This document shows, one piece after another, positions 16,017 to 21,969 of a stretch of DNA of 37,882 bases. The stretch comes from JAKAKT01 sp041305385. GTDB taxonomy: Archaea; Micrarchaeota; Micrarchaeia; Burarchaeales; JAKAKT01. The translations under genes were made by a program, and so were the position numbers. The notes below the pieces were generated by a model, which saw only the letters and a list, made by a program, of their open reading frames with translations, did not search any database and was not told the DNA's origin. Each line of letters starts with the position of its first letter. Positions within the stretch are counted from its first letter, which is position 1. The stretch is from NCBI GenBank assembly GCA_041305385.1, contig JBFYLO010000070.1, positions 1 to 37,882 on the forward strand. The letters are read 5' to 3'.

Positions 16017-16997
16017 CTAATAAGAAACCCATACGTGGAGGTTTTCGAAACTCCCCCGCTCGTTCATGTCCCTGTCGCTAATCATCACGCAGTGTTGCTC
16101 AAGGGTCCCGGCATAGGCGAGGCCCGCGCTTCTCGAGGATTTGTTCACTGCAGTCCAGGGGGCTCTGTCCTCTGCGTAAATCAGCGCGTCTCCGTCGTAG
16201 TTATTGCGGATTTGCCTTATGGCCTCCATCTGGAGGGCGGTGTTAAATCCTTTCCCCCTCCATTCCCTGTCGGTCGCGAAGTCGCTGAGTTCGAACATCC
16301 TCAGGGTCGCGCCTTCAATGGAGATCTCGGCCTTCTCGGCAATGAGGATTGACACTATCTCGCGCCTTGGGGACCTGCCAACCAGGACCATGTTTTCTCC
16401 GTCAAGAACATCGCGTATGTTACGCTCGGTCAAATCGAATGTGTAAGCCTGGAACGTTTGCTTGTAGAGGGCAATAATCCTCGCCAGATCCGAATCGCTG
16501 GGGTTTTCCCGGAGAGTTTGGACTGACAGGTGTTCTGCCTTAAGTCTGGCCATCACTTCACTCCTATCAGATGGGCCTTGCTCCGCCATGAGCCTGTTGG
16601 CGAATGCCCTTTCTTCCTGGAGAATCCTTGAGGGGGATCTCCTTTCCGTTTCATTTTTGCCAAAATAAACGAGCGTCGACTCCGGGGCCACTGCATTGTT
16701 CAGTGGTATGGCTGCCTCCTGGTGCATTCTGTCCGGGGCCATCAGGTCCTTACCGCCTCGGAAAGCGTTGGGGGTGCAAACCGCCCTTATGGTGCTCCTG
16801 CCAGCTCTGCTCTGCCTCCGGCCTTGCTCCACTTCATGCAAAGCCGCCTCAAGAAAGGCCGGACTGTCAATCACTCTGAGATAGAATCCCTTCATCCGGG
16901 AGTTGTGGGGGTCGTATTGGGCTGGCCAGGAAGCGCCTATGCTGCTGGCATGCTGGTCGGTGGACTCGCCCCTGCTCCCTGCTCGGTTGATAATCAT
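16017..16997 (-). CDS. GNAT N-acetyltransferase, AblB-like C-terminal domain
   Basis: 326 aa. The C-terminal ~160 residues match the GNAT fold and especially the beta-lysine acetyltransferase AblB pattern: FELSDFATDREWRGKGFNTA (acetyl-CoA site, R-x-x-G-K-G), IYAEDRAPWTAVNKSSRSAG, YAGTLEQHCVMI, and an ending FENLHVWV that parallels the conserved AblB end. AblB makes N-epsilon-acetyl-beta-lysine, a compatible solute in methanogens; no ablA (lysine 2,3-aminomutase) is seen here, so the true substrate is open. The N-terminal ~150 residues are unrelated, rich in charged and polar residues, and not recognised. The gene shares the TATA at 17033-17040 with the divergent ACT regulator. The M20 deacylase follows. 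Confidence 0.82.
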   Translation of the reverse strand: MIINRAGSRGESTDQHASSIGASWPAQYDPHNSRMKGFYLRVIDSPAFLEAALHEVEQGRRQSRAGRSTIRAVCTPNAFRGGKDLMAPDRMHQEAAIPLNNAVAPESTLVYFGKNETERRSPSRILQEERAFANRLMAEQGPSDRSEVMARLKAEHLSVQTLRENPSDSDLARIIALYKQTFQAYTFDLTERNIRDVLDGENMVLVGRSPRREIVSILIAEKAEISIEGATLRMFELSDFATDREWRGKGFNTALQMEAIRQIRNNYDGDALIYAEDRAPWTAVNKSSRSAGLAYAGTLEQHCVMISDRDMNERGSFENLHVWVSY

Positions 16998-17032
16998 TTA
17001 CACCACACAGGGGATGATTAACAAGAAGTAAC

Positions 17033-17060
17033 TATATAAACTTTAAGTTATTAGAATAAC
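17033..17060. promoter_or_regulatory. Bidirectional TATA box and start-site palindrome upstream of the ACT regulator
   Basis: TATATAAA (17033-17040) serves the plus-strand regulator and, read as TTTATATA, the minus-strand acetyltransferase at 16997. A perfect palindrome GTTATT-AG-AATAAC covers 17047-17060, just where plus-strand transcription should begin. Its place fits an operator bound by a repressor, possibly the regulator itself. GAGGTGG then precedes ATG 17084. Confidence 0.5.
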
Positions 17061-17083
17061 AAATGTCCAAATGAGGTGGTTTT

Positions 17084-17761
17084 ATGGTAACCGTAGCGCA
17101 CGTAGTTGAGAAGGTGGTGAAGGACCAGCCCCATCTCGAGGATGCCATTGAGAAGGACATCGTGAGCTATGCGAAGCTGGCGGAGCACATAACCCCCGAC
17201 GTGGAACGGGAGCTGGGGAGAGGAGTGAAACATGGGGCGGTAGTCATGGCGCTCACAAGGCTGTCGGAAAAGCTCAAGGATGGATTCGTGAAAACCGTGG
17301 ATTTCGAGAAATTCGGGGAGGTTGAGATGGGGATTCGGTCCGACGTGATGGAGATTACAATTGTAAAATCCCCGAAATCCTTTGAAGCTATCAAGAGGCT
17401 TTATGGGTTGGTGGACTTCGAAGGCGGGGATGTGCTCAACGTGATTCAGGGGAACCACGAGATCACTGTGATTGCGAGCAGGAAATATGCGAAAAGATTT
17501 GAGCATGAACTGAGGGGGGAAAAAATCATAAGGAAAATCGGGGGGCTCTCGAGCCTTTCCATTAAATTCCCTCCAGCTTTGGTGGAGACGCCTGGGTTCT
17601 TCTCGCTCGTCACCCGCCAATTGGCCTGGCACGGAATCAACATAATCGAGATGGTTTCGACGCTGACCGAGCTGACCATTGTGATTAGCGATAACGACAT
17701 AACGAAGGCATATGGGGCGCTGCAGGAACTGTTCAGGAAGATGGAAGGGAGGAGGAAGTGA
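17084..17761 (+). CDS. Predicted transcriptional regulator: winged-helix-like N-terminus plus two ACT-like domains
   Basis: 225 aa. Residues ~1-70 look like a helix-turn-helix region (IVSYAKLAEHI, then KHGAVVMALTRLSEKL). Two ACT-type beta-alpha-beta segments follow: MEITIVKSPKSFEAIKRLYG, then NVIQGNHEITVIASRKYAKR; and GFFSLVTRQLAWHGINIIEM, then LTIVISDNDITKAYGALQEL. ACT domains bind amino acids or other small ligands. The second segment aligns well with the C-terminus of the protein at 29871-30536, so the two are paralogues with the same layout. The start ATG has GAGGTGG 5 nt upstream and the promoter carries a palindrome. The last 29 nt overlap the convergent hydrolase gene. DNA binding and ligand are inferred. 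Confidence 0.8.
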   Translation: MVTVAHVVEKVVKDQPHLEDAIEKDIVSYAKLAEHITPDVERELGRGVKHGAVVMALTRLSEKLKDGFVKTVDFEKFGEVEMGIRSDVMEITIVKSPKSFEAIKRLYGLVDFEGGDVLNVIQGNHEITVIASRKYAKRFEHELRGEKIIRKIGGLSSLSIKFPPALVETPGFFSLVTRQLAWHGINIIEMVSTLTELTIVISDNDITKAYGALQELFRKMEGRRK

Positions 17762-18299
17762 GTTTTTTCAGGAGGAGTGGAAAGTTCGAGTAGCCTGCTT
17801 TTGCGTTGAAGTGGCCAGCACCCTTAACTAGAATGAACTCGGCTTCGAGCGCATCCGCAAGCTCGCCGGTCTTCTCGCCCGGGACATATGGGTCGTTGTT
17901 CGAGGCGAAGACCACAAACCTTCCACACCTCGATTTTATTTTTTTCCAATCGAATTCTCTCTCAACAAAGGTCCTGTTGATTTGGTCGAACTCTGGAAGG
18001 CCCAAGTTCCCAATCCAGCCGGAAACAAGATAACATGAATGGACCGGTTTTTCGGAAAGTTCGAGTATCCGGAGGATAAACGCCGGAGCGAGGGAGTGCC
18101 CGATTAGGATTGTGTGTGAGTCGAGTTTCTTCTCGTATTTTTTGAAAACTTTCAGCCAGTTCTCGAGCGATTGCCCTTCGGGAGTGGGAAATTTCGGAGC
18201 GAAAACCTCCCATCTCAATTTCTCCAGCTCTCTCTTCAGCCAAGGAATCCAGTTCTCTTCCGGGGAACCATAGGAGCCGTGAAAGATTATGGCACGCAT
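17733..18299 (-). CDS. RBBP9/YdeN-like serine hydrolase
   Basis: 188 aa single alpha/beta-hydrolase domain. It opens with IIFHGSYGSPEENWIPWLK, has the nucleophile elbow GHSLAPAF (Ser about residue 68), the acid in SNNDPYVP (Asp about 137) and the histidine in GAGHFNAKAGY (about 162), the layout of the small RBBP9/YdeN esterase family. Substrates of this family are poorly known. No signal peptide, so cytosolic. TATA-like ATATTTAATT on the minus strand (about 18321-18330) puts transcription close to the ATG. The 3' end overlaps the ACT regulator gene by 29 nt in convergent orientation. Confidence 0.87.
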   Translation of the reverse strand: MRAIIFHGSYGSPEENWIPWLKRELEKLRWEVFAPKFPTPEGQSLENWLKVFKKYEKKLDSHTILIGHSLAPAFILRILELSEKPVHSCYLVSGWIGNLGLPEFDQINRTFVEREFDWKKIKSRCGRFVVFASNNDPYVPGEKTGELADALEAEFILVKGAGHFNAKAGYSNFPLLLKKLTSSSLPSS

Positions 18300-18339
18300 G
18301 GGGGGATATTTGGATTATGGTAATTAAATATTATCTACA

Positions 18340-18366
18340 AAAAGCGAAGTCTTAAATATCGCTTTT
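18340..18366. promoter_or_regulatory. Inverted repeat bracketing the TATA box of the methyltransferase gene
   Basis: AAAAGCGA (18340-18347) and TCGCTTTT (18359-18366) are perfect 8-nt complements separated by 11 nt that contain the TATA-like TTAAATA (18352-18358). Protein bound here would block TBP/TFB, so the site looks like an operator of the gene at 18402. A symmetrical BRE effect is another reading. Confidence 0.45.
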
Positions 18367-18401
18367 GGCATAATAAACACCTCACAAACAGGGTACTTGA
18401 T

Positions 18402-19184
18402 ATGACGAAGGGAGCAGCACTCGATAGGGTTGGCAGGGCTTTGGCCAAGTCCAGGGAGATTCTCAGTGGAACCAGTTTCTACAAGGAGGTTGCAGCTGGA
18501 CCTCTCTTCGGGAAGACCAGGGAGATAGGCGACTTCTATGATAAGAGATTCGGAAGGACTTATGACGCACACATGGAAAAGACCGGGCATTACAAAGCCA
18601 TGGATGCGTTCCTCGATTTTCTAGTTGAAAGAATGCCCAAGGGCGTACTCGTCTTGGACCCTGCGTGCGGCACAGGCCACGTCGCGTTCTATCTTATAGA
18701 GCAGAGGCCGGACCTCAGGATTATAGTTAATGACATCTCCAAAACCATGCTTGCGAGTGCAGTTGAAAAATTAGAGCGCCATATCGGAGAACGCGTGCTC
18801 GTCACCCAACATGATGCTGCGAAACTCCCTTTTGTTGATGAGACATTCACGCGAATAATACTCAGCTACGGGATGCATTGGTTCGAGGATAAGCTGGCAG
18901 TGGGGGAGGAGATGCAGAGGGTCTTGAAAAAGGATTGTGGATTGCTCTTTTCGGTTGAGGAGTGGCCCCTTTTGGTAACGCCGACGGAGTATTCTGCAAA
19001 GTTCGGAGCGGGAATTCTGGAGAGGGTGACGCCGCTGAATGTCGAGGATAACACGCTGAACTGGGAGTTTTACAGGGCCGGGTTTGGAAGCCTGAACCCG
19101 GGCTTCGCCGTGCCAATAGATTCTAAACATAATATGCACTTCAGAACCTATGCCAGCAGGCTCGGGAACAACGGATATTTCTGA
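18402..19184 (+). CDS. Class I SAM-dependent methyltransferase
   Basis: 260 aa. A helical N-terminal ~75 residues (with YDKRFGRTYDAHMEKTGHY) precedes a Rossmann-type methyltransferase domain: motif I VLDPACGTGHVAF (about 84-96), motif II acidic residue IIVNDISKTML, motif III QHDAAKLPF and motif IV IILSYGMHWFED. The UbiE/Methyltransf_11-like arrangement suggests a small-molecule substrate, which I cannot name. The C-terminal ~60 residues have no strong features. The promoter is the TATA inside the inverted repeat at 18340-18366, giving a short leader. Confidence 0.88.
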   Translation: MTKGAALDRVGRALAKSREILSGTSFYKEVAAGPLFGKTREIGDFYDKRFGRTYDAHMEKTGHYKAMDAFLDFLVERMPKGVLVLDPACGTGHVAFYLIEQRPDLRIIVNDISKTMLASAVEKLERHIGERVLVTQHDAAKLPFVDETFTRIILSYGMHWFEDKLAVGEEMQRVLKKDCGLLFSVEEWPLLVTPTEYSAKFGAGILERVTPLNVEDNTLNWEFYRAGFGSLNPGFAVPIDSKHNMHFRTYASRLGNNGYF

Positions 19185-19258
19185 ATAAATGAATATGCTC
19201 AGACTGGGAATCGGTTGAAACTGTTGAGTTCCCACAGAAAGCGGTCTTCCGTGGAATA

Positions 19259-19297
19259 GTTATCTTTTTATATGTTTTGTTATCAATAATGATAACA
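19259..19297 (+). promoter_or_regulatory. Promoter and palindromic operator of the AbiE-type toxin-antitoxin operon
   Basis: TATA box TTTTTATATG lies at 19265-19274. A perfect palindrome TGTTATCA-ATAA-TGATAACA covers 19278-19297, at the expected transcription start. A third copy of the half-site, GTTATC, lies at 19259-19264, exactly 20 nt (two DNA turns) before the palindrome's first half-site (19279). AbiEi antitoxins are known to bind inverted repeats and repress their own operon, so this is the likely operator. Confidence 0.65.
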
Positions 19298-19308
19298 TAG
19301 TTGGTTAA

Positions 19309-19878
19309 ATGGATGAGATACTTGTGGACATGAAGCGAGCCGGACGGGCTGCGTTTAGGACTAGGGAGTATGCTTCACTGCTCGGGAAAAAAAATTATGC
19401 AAGACTCGTACTTCATCGCATCAAAAAGAAAGGGGAGATTCTTCTCATTAGAAAGGGCTGGTGGGCGTTTCCCGGCGCTATTCCCGAGGCGGTTGCATGC
19501 GAGATTTCCGCCCCTTGCTATGTCTCTTTTCATTCGGCGCTGTTTTTGCATGGGCTGACTACTCAAACACCTAGGAATGTTCAGGTGGCAGTTGCAAGAA
19601 GAACCCGAAAGTATGCTGCACTCGGGATTAAAGTAAACGAATTCAGAATTAAAAAAAGCCAGTTCAATAATTTCGCAAAAAAGGAAGGTGTTTTGCTGGC
19701 TTCCCCTGAGAAGGCGGTTGCGGATTGCCTCTCACTACCTAGAACCTGCCCCGAATTCATCGTTCTCGAGGCAATTGGAAAAGTTGATGTTGCTGGGGTT
19801 GCGAGGCTGCTTGAGTCAAAAGCTGCCTTCAAGAGGCTTGGCAAGGTGATTCGAAATGCTGGAAAGGAACGAAATTGA
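19309..19878 (+). CDS. AbiEi-type antitoxin / transcriptional regulator
   Basis: 189 aa. The N-terminal ~55 residues form a winged-helix domain (FRTREYASLLGKKNYARLVL, then HRIKKKGEILLIRKGWWAF). The rest matches the AbiEi C-terminal fold: AVACEISAPCYVSFHSALFLHGL, then VAVARRTRKY and a SPEKAVADCLSLPRTCPEF stretch that is characteristic of the family. In type IV toxin-antitoxin systems the antitoxin represses the operon and counters the nucleotidyltransferase toxin. It overlaps the toxin gene by 23 nt. The leader is only about 10-15 nt, and the operator lies right before it. Confidence 0.9.
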   Translation: MDEILVDMKRAGRAAFRTREYASLLGKKNYARLVLHRIKKKGEILLIRKGWWAFPGAIPEAVACEISAPCYVSFHSALFLHGLTTQTPRNVQVAVARRTRKYAALGIKVNEFRIKKSQFNNFAKKEGVLLASPEKAVADCLSLPRTCPEFIVLEAIGKVDVAGVARLLESKAAFKRLGKVIRNAGKERN

Positions 19879-20605
19879 TAGGTATGGGCCGCCGGGTTTC
19901 CATTTGGCGCAAAAAGAAAAGGACTACGTCCAGCACTGGGCTCTAGTTTTTCTATCGCGCTCTGGATTTGAAGGTGTGTTCAAGGGAGGGACATGCCTGC
20001 AGAAGGCATTCGGTCTGCCCCGCTATTCAGAGGATTTGGACTTTACGCTAAACGAAGCAAAAGAACCGGATTTTGAATCAATGTCTGCATTCCTTTCTTC
20101 AGCCGGTTTTTCTGGCTTGGTTTGGAAGAAGGAAAGCACGGATGTTTCGATGAGCGCAAAGCTTCGCTACCGGGGACCGTTATATTCTGGCGCATCACTA
20201 AGTGAAGGAACGATACTCTTTGAGTTCAGCAAGCGAGAGAGAGCCATCCTTGAACCTAGGATAGTTACGATAACACCGCCATACCCGGATCTTCTGTCAT
20301 ATCAAATTCGCGTGACGGCACTTGGCGAAATCGCCGCAGAAAAAATCAGGGCAATAATGACACGCTCTTCCGCTAGGGATCTTTTCGACCTTTACTTCCT
20401 ACTGAACAAGAAGGCGAAAATCGAAGAGAATGTTGTGAATGCCAAGCTCGAGTACTATGGCTTAAGTTTTAATGAAAAACAGTTCGAGCAAAGAGTAAAG
20501 ATTCTAGAAAAGACGTGGAGTAAAGAGATGACGGCGCTTACGCCGAACATGCTCGGATATGAAACCGTCGCGAAACATGTTCTTGGTAAAATGAAAAAAA
20601 AATAG
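19856..20605 (+). CDS. AbiEii/AbiGii-type nucleotidyltransferase toxin
   Basis: 249 aa. The nucleotidyltransferase signature is present: FKGGTCLQKAFGLPRYSEDLDFTL, with the G-G-T and D-x-D residues at about 42-62, followed by the family pattern for the helical half (VTALGEIAAEKIRAIMTRSSARDLFDLYFLL, about 160-190; the RDLFDL motif is typical). Known AbiEii toxins use GTP or transfer nucleotides to tRNA ends and stop growth; in phage-defence settings they cause abortive infection. It overlaps the antitoxin and is followed by a hairpin terminator. Start at 19856 is inside the antitoxin frame; no later ATG fits as well. Confidence 0.92.
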   Translation: MLERNEIDRYGPPGFHLAQKEKDYVQHWALVFLSRSGFEGVFKGGTCLQKAFGLPRYSEDLDFTLNEAKEPDFESMSAFLSSAGFSGLVWKKESTDVSMSAKLRYRGPLYSGASLSEGTILFEFSKRERAILEPRIVTITPPYPDLLSYQIRVTALGEIAAEKIRAIMTRSSARDLFDLYFLLNKKAKIEENVVNAKLEYYGLSFNEKQFEQRVKILEKTWSKEMTALTPNMLGYETVAKHVLGKMKKK

Positions 20606-20606
20606 T

Positions 20607-20644
20607 GCTCCGACCGAGACTCGGTCGAAAAAGCGGAGTTTTGT
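20607..20644 (+). terminator. Stem-loop with T run after the toxin gene
   Basis: CGACCGAG-A-CTCGGTCG (20611-20627) is a perfect 8-bp palindrome around one base; an outer CTCCG (20609-20613) / CGGAG (20634-20638) can pair instead. TTTTG follows. It lies 2-3 nt after the toxin stop and ahead of the convergent membrane-protein gene end. Confidence 0.5.
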
Positions 20645-20673
20645 TATAATCAACGTGAGAATGACGGTTCTGA

Positions 20674-21606
20674 TTAACCTTTGCGGTTTATTTTTGAAGA
20701 ATCTAGACAGTAATCTCGCAGGCTTCTCGGAGGATACTCGTATGTCGCGGAGGTATAGTCCGGATCGATGTTTTGACAAACGGATTGATTCTTTGTACGC
20801 TCGGCAATCCATAAGAAGCACTCGCTCTTTGTGTCTATATCCTCGATAAGGTAACATGTTGAAAAATCGCCAGTTTTGTCGGCTAGCTGGGAGTAGCACG
20901 AATCCTTTCTGTCGAGATCCGTGATTGTTCCACATATCTCTTTGCTGTTTGTTGTAAGGACTATTTTCTCAGTAAAAAGGAAGAAACCGAGCACGCAAAA
21001 CAGGAATAAGGATATGATTGCAAGCAAGCTTTGCTTCTTGGTAGGCCCGCGGACAATGGCCGGGCCTTTTTTTGACAATACGACGTCCCTGACAACTCCG
21101 ATGAATTGCAACTTGCTGGGAAGGAGCTTGTAGAAACCGAACAGCAAGAAGAAGAGTCCTGCTGATAGGTATATTGAGATTATGCGTTCCAAAACGTGTT
21201 TTTGCGGGTCGCGTAATATCACGAAATCCACAAAAAAACTAGAGAACAGTGTCGCTACATAGAACGCGACCAATGCTTCAATGGCCCAAAAGCCTTCCGA
21301 TGCGAAGTAGAAAAATATTTTCTCGAAAATGTTTTCCCCTGTTTTCTTTTGAAAGAACTCCGGGCCTTTTGTCAAGAAAAAAAATCCGTAAAGAGCTACA
21401 AAGACAAGTCCGAGAAGGATAGAGATGTAAAGGTAAAGGCCAAAATCCTCAAATGTCGGGAAGGGAAAGTAAAACAAATGCCACTTATCGAGAGGCCCAG
21501 GCTCTGGGTAAGAAAAGGCTTCGGTAATCACTATAACTCCATAGATAAGAAAAAGGATTGCGAGAATTTTTTCCAAGTTGATAGAAAAGTCATTGCTGTT
21601 CATCAA
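20674..21606 (-). CDS. Membrane protein with a C-terminal cysteine-repeat domain
   Basis: 310 aa. About six hydrophobic helices: residues ~12-30, 52-75, 100-125, 140-165 and ~195-215 are clear. The last ~95 residues face one side and carry a repeat: C-x-x-I-x-D-x-x-x-x-x-x-C-Y/F-x-x-x-A (CGTITDLDRKDSCYSQLA; CYLIEDIDTKSECFLWIA; CQNIDPDY, then DYC). The spacing suggests a tandem helical hairpin with disulfides on the outside. I have the impression that such Cys repeats occur widely in DPANN genomes, but no function is known to me. TATA-like CTTTTTATACC on minus (21623-21633) lies about 20-25 nt upstream and coincides with the T run that would end tRNA-Glu transcription. Confidence 0.82.
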   Translation of the reverse strand: MMNSNDFSINLEKILAILFLIYGVIVITEAFSYPEPGPLDKWHLFYFPFPTFEDFGLYLYISILLGLVFVALYGFFFLTKGPEFFQKKTGENIFEKIFFYFASEGFWAIEALVAFYVATLFSSFFVDFVILRDPQKHVLERIISIYLSAGLFFLLFGFYKLLPSKLQFIGVVRDVVLSKKGPAIVRGPTKKQSLLAIISLFLFCVLGFFLFTEKIVLTTNSKEICGTITDLDRKDSCYSQLADKTGDFSTCYLIEDIDTKSECFLWIAERTKNQSVCQNIDPDYTSATYEYPPRSLRDYCLDSSKINRKG

Positions 21607-21652
21607 TTAACTCTGCTGTTTAAGGTATAAAAAGAATATGCTCCGGCCGGGA

Positions 21653-21676
21653 TTTTCACCCGCCAAATGGCAAGGA
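21653..21676 (-). other. tRNA-Glu intron 4 (T-loop, 59/60)
   Basis: 24 nt. The T-stem CCGGG/CCCGG is the outer helix, TTCA/TGAA the 4-bp central helix, and AAT occurs on each side as the bulge, with CTTGCC-ATTT-GGCGGG as the inner hairpin. Cutting AA|T in both bulges restores T-loop TTCAAAT. The T-stem is interrupted until intron 3 is removed, so an order of splicing (3 before 4) is implied. Confidence 0.85.
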
Positions 21677-21682
21677 TTTGAA

Positions 21683-21759
21683 TTCCCTGAACTTTTTTCT
21701 TCACTTCTTTCTTTTTTCATTGAAGTTTTTTCTTTCTTCCAAAGAAAGAAAAAAGTTCA
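21683..21759 (-). other. tRNA-Glu intron 3 (T-stem/T-loop border, 53/54)
   Basis: 77 nt, A/G-T/C rich. A long helix (13-14 bp, TGAACTTTTTTCTT with AAGAAAAAAGTTCA) sits next to a short central helix CCC/GGG with flanking G and A, with bulges GGT and AAT on opposite strands and outer TGA/TCA. Cutting at GG|T and AA|T joins CCGGG to TTCAAA. Confidence 0.8.
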
Positions 21760-21774
21760 CCCGGGTCACCGGCT

Positions 21775-21828
21775 TTCTCCAGTTGGTTGCTGGAAGGTAT
21801 CGGAAACCGCGCTGGCGGTTTCTGATTT
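21775..21828 (-). other. tRNA-Glu intron 2 (anticodon loop, canonical position 37/38)
   Basis: 54 nt. Anticodon-loop bases CTCT (32-35) pair with GGAG near the intron end. Bulges are CG|A and AA|A, and the outer helix is the anticodon stem CCGGC/GCCGG. This is the classical bulge-helix-bulge layout. The intron holds a strong hairpin GAAACCGC-CAGC-GCGGTTTC. Confidence 0.85.
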
Positions 21829-21853
21829 CGAGAGGCCGGAATCCTTGACCGGT

Positions 21854-21902
21854 TTGTCCGGCGATTTCCGCTGGCGCTTTGGGGCGCAGCCTGAAAGGGC
21901 CA
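21854..21902 (-). other. tRNA-Glu intron 1 (D-loop, about position 15/16 or 16/17)
   Basis: 49 nt. D-stem strand GTCT can pair with GGAC inside the intron, leaving bulge AGT on one side and AAA on the other. Beyond it a rod forms: GGC/GCC, TTTC/GAAA, GCTG/CAGC. Cutting inside the bulges gives D-loop AGACCGGTCAA (or AGTCCGGTCAA with a 1-nt shift). The exact border is uncertain by 1-3 nt. Confidence 0.65.
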
Positions 21903-21945
21903 CTAGACTACCGGAGCAAATGCAGGTATTTTTGGCGTCGCCGAG

Positions 21946-21955
21946 ATTTAATAAG
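21946..21955 (-). promoter_or_regulatory. TATA box of the tRNA-Glu gene
   Basis: Minus-strand CTTATTAAAT lies about 30 nt upstream of the tRNA 5' end and 15 nt downstream of the stop of the Yip1-like gene. This gives a short 5' leader for RNase P. Confidence 0.55.
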
Positions 21956-21969
21956 CTTTCGCGCTTAGG

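Larger units (their letters stand above)
21639..21917 (-). tRNA. tRNA-Glu(CUC) with four predicted introns
   Basis: On the minus strand the gene starts GCTCCGGTAGTCTAG at 21917 and ends with the paired acceptor CCGGAGC plus discriminator A at 21639. The exons 21903-21917, 21829-21853, 21760-21774, 21677-21682 (6 nt) and 21639-21652 join to 75 nt. They give acceptor GCTCCGG/CCGGAGC, D-stem GTCT/GGAT, a D-loop with CCGGTCAA, anticodon stem CCGGC/GCCGG with loop CTCTCGA (anticodon CTC at 21830-21832), variable loop TGAC, T-stem CCGGG/CCCGG and T-loop TTCAAAT. This is the typical archaeal tRNA-Glu sequence. No CCA is encoded. TATA TTATTAAA lies about 30 nt upstream and TTTTT follows the 3' end. 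Intron borders come from bulge-helix-bulge pairing by hand; intron 1 is the least certain. Confidence 0.9.

Noticed and set aside
17051..17632. Minus-strand open frame of 193 codons opposite the first ACT regulator
   Set aside because: The plus-strand protein has a recognisable paralogue in the window, a TATA box and a ribosome site; the opposite frame has none.
21639..21760. Three-intron reading of the tRNA with T-loop TGAAAAT (one intron between the two CGGGTGAA copies)
   Set aside because: It would lack the nearly invariant U55 and C56 of the T-loop and ignores the exact TTCAAA at 21677-21682; splitting it into introns 3 and 4 gives bulge-helix-bulge motifs and a canonical T-arm.
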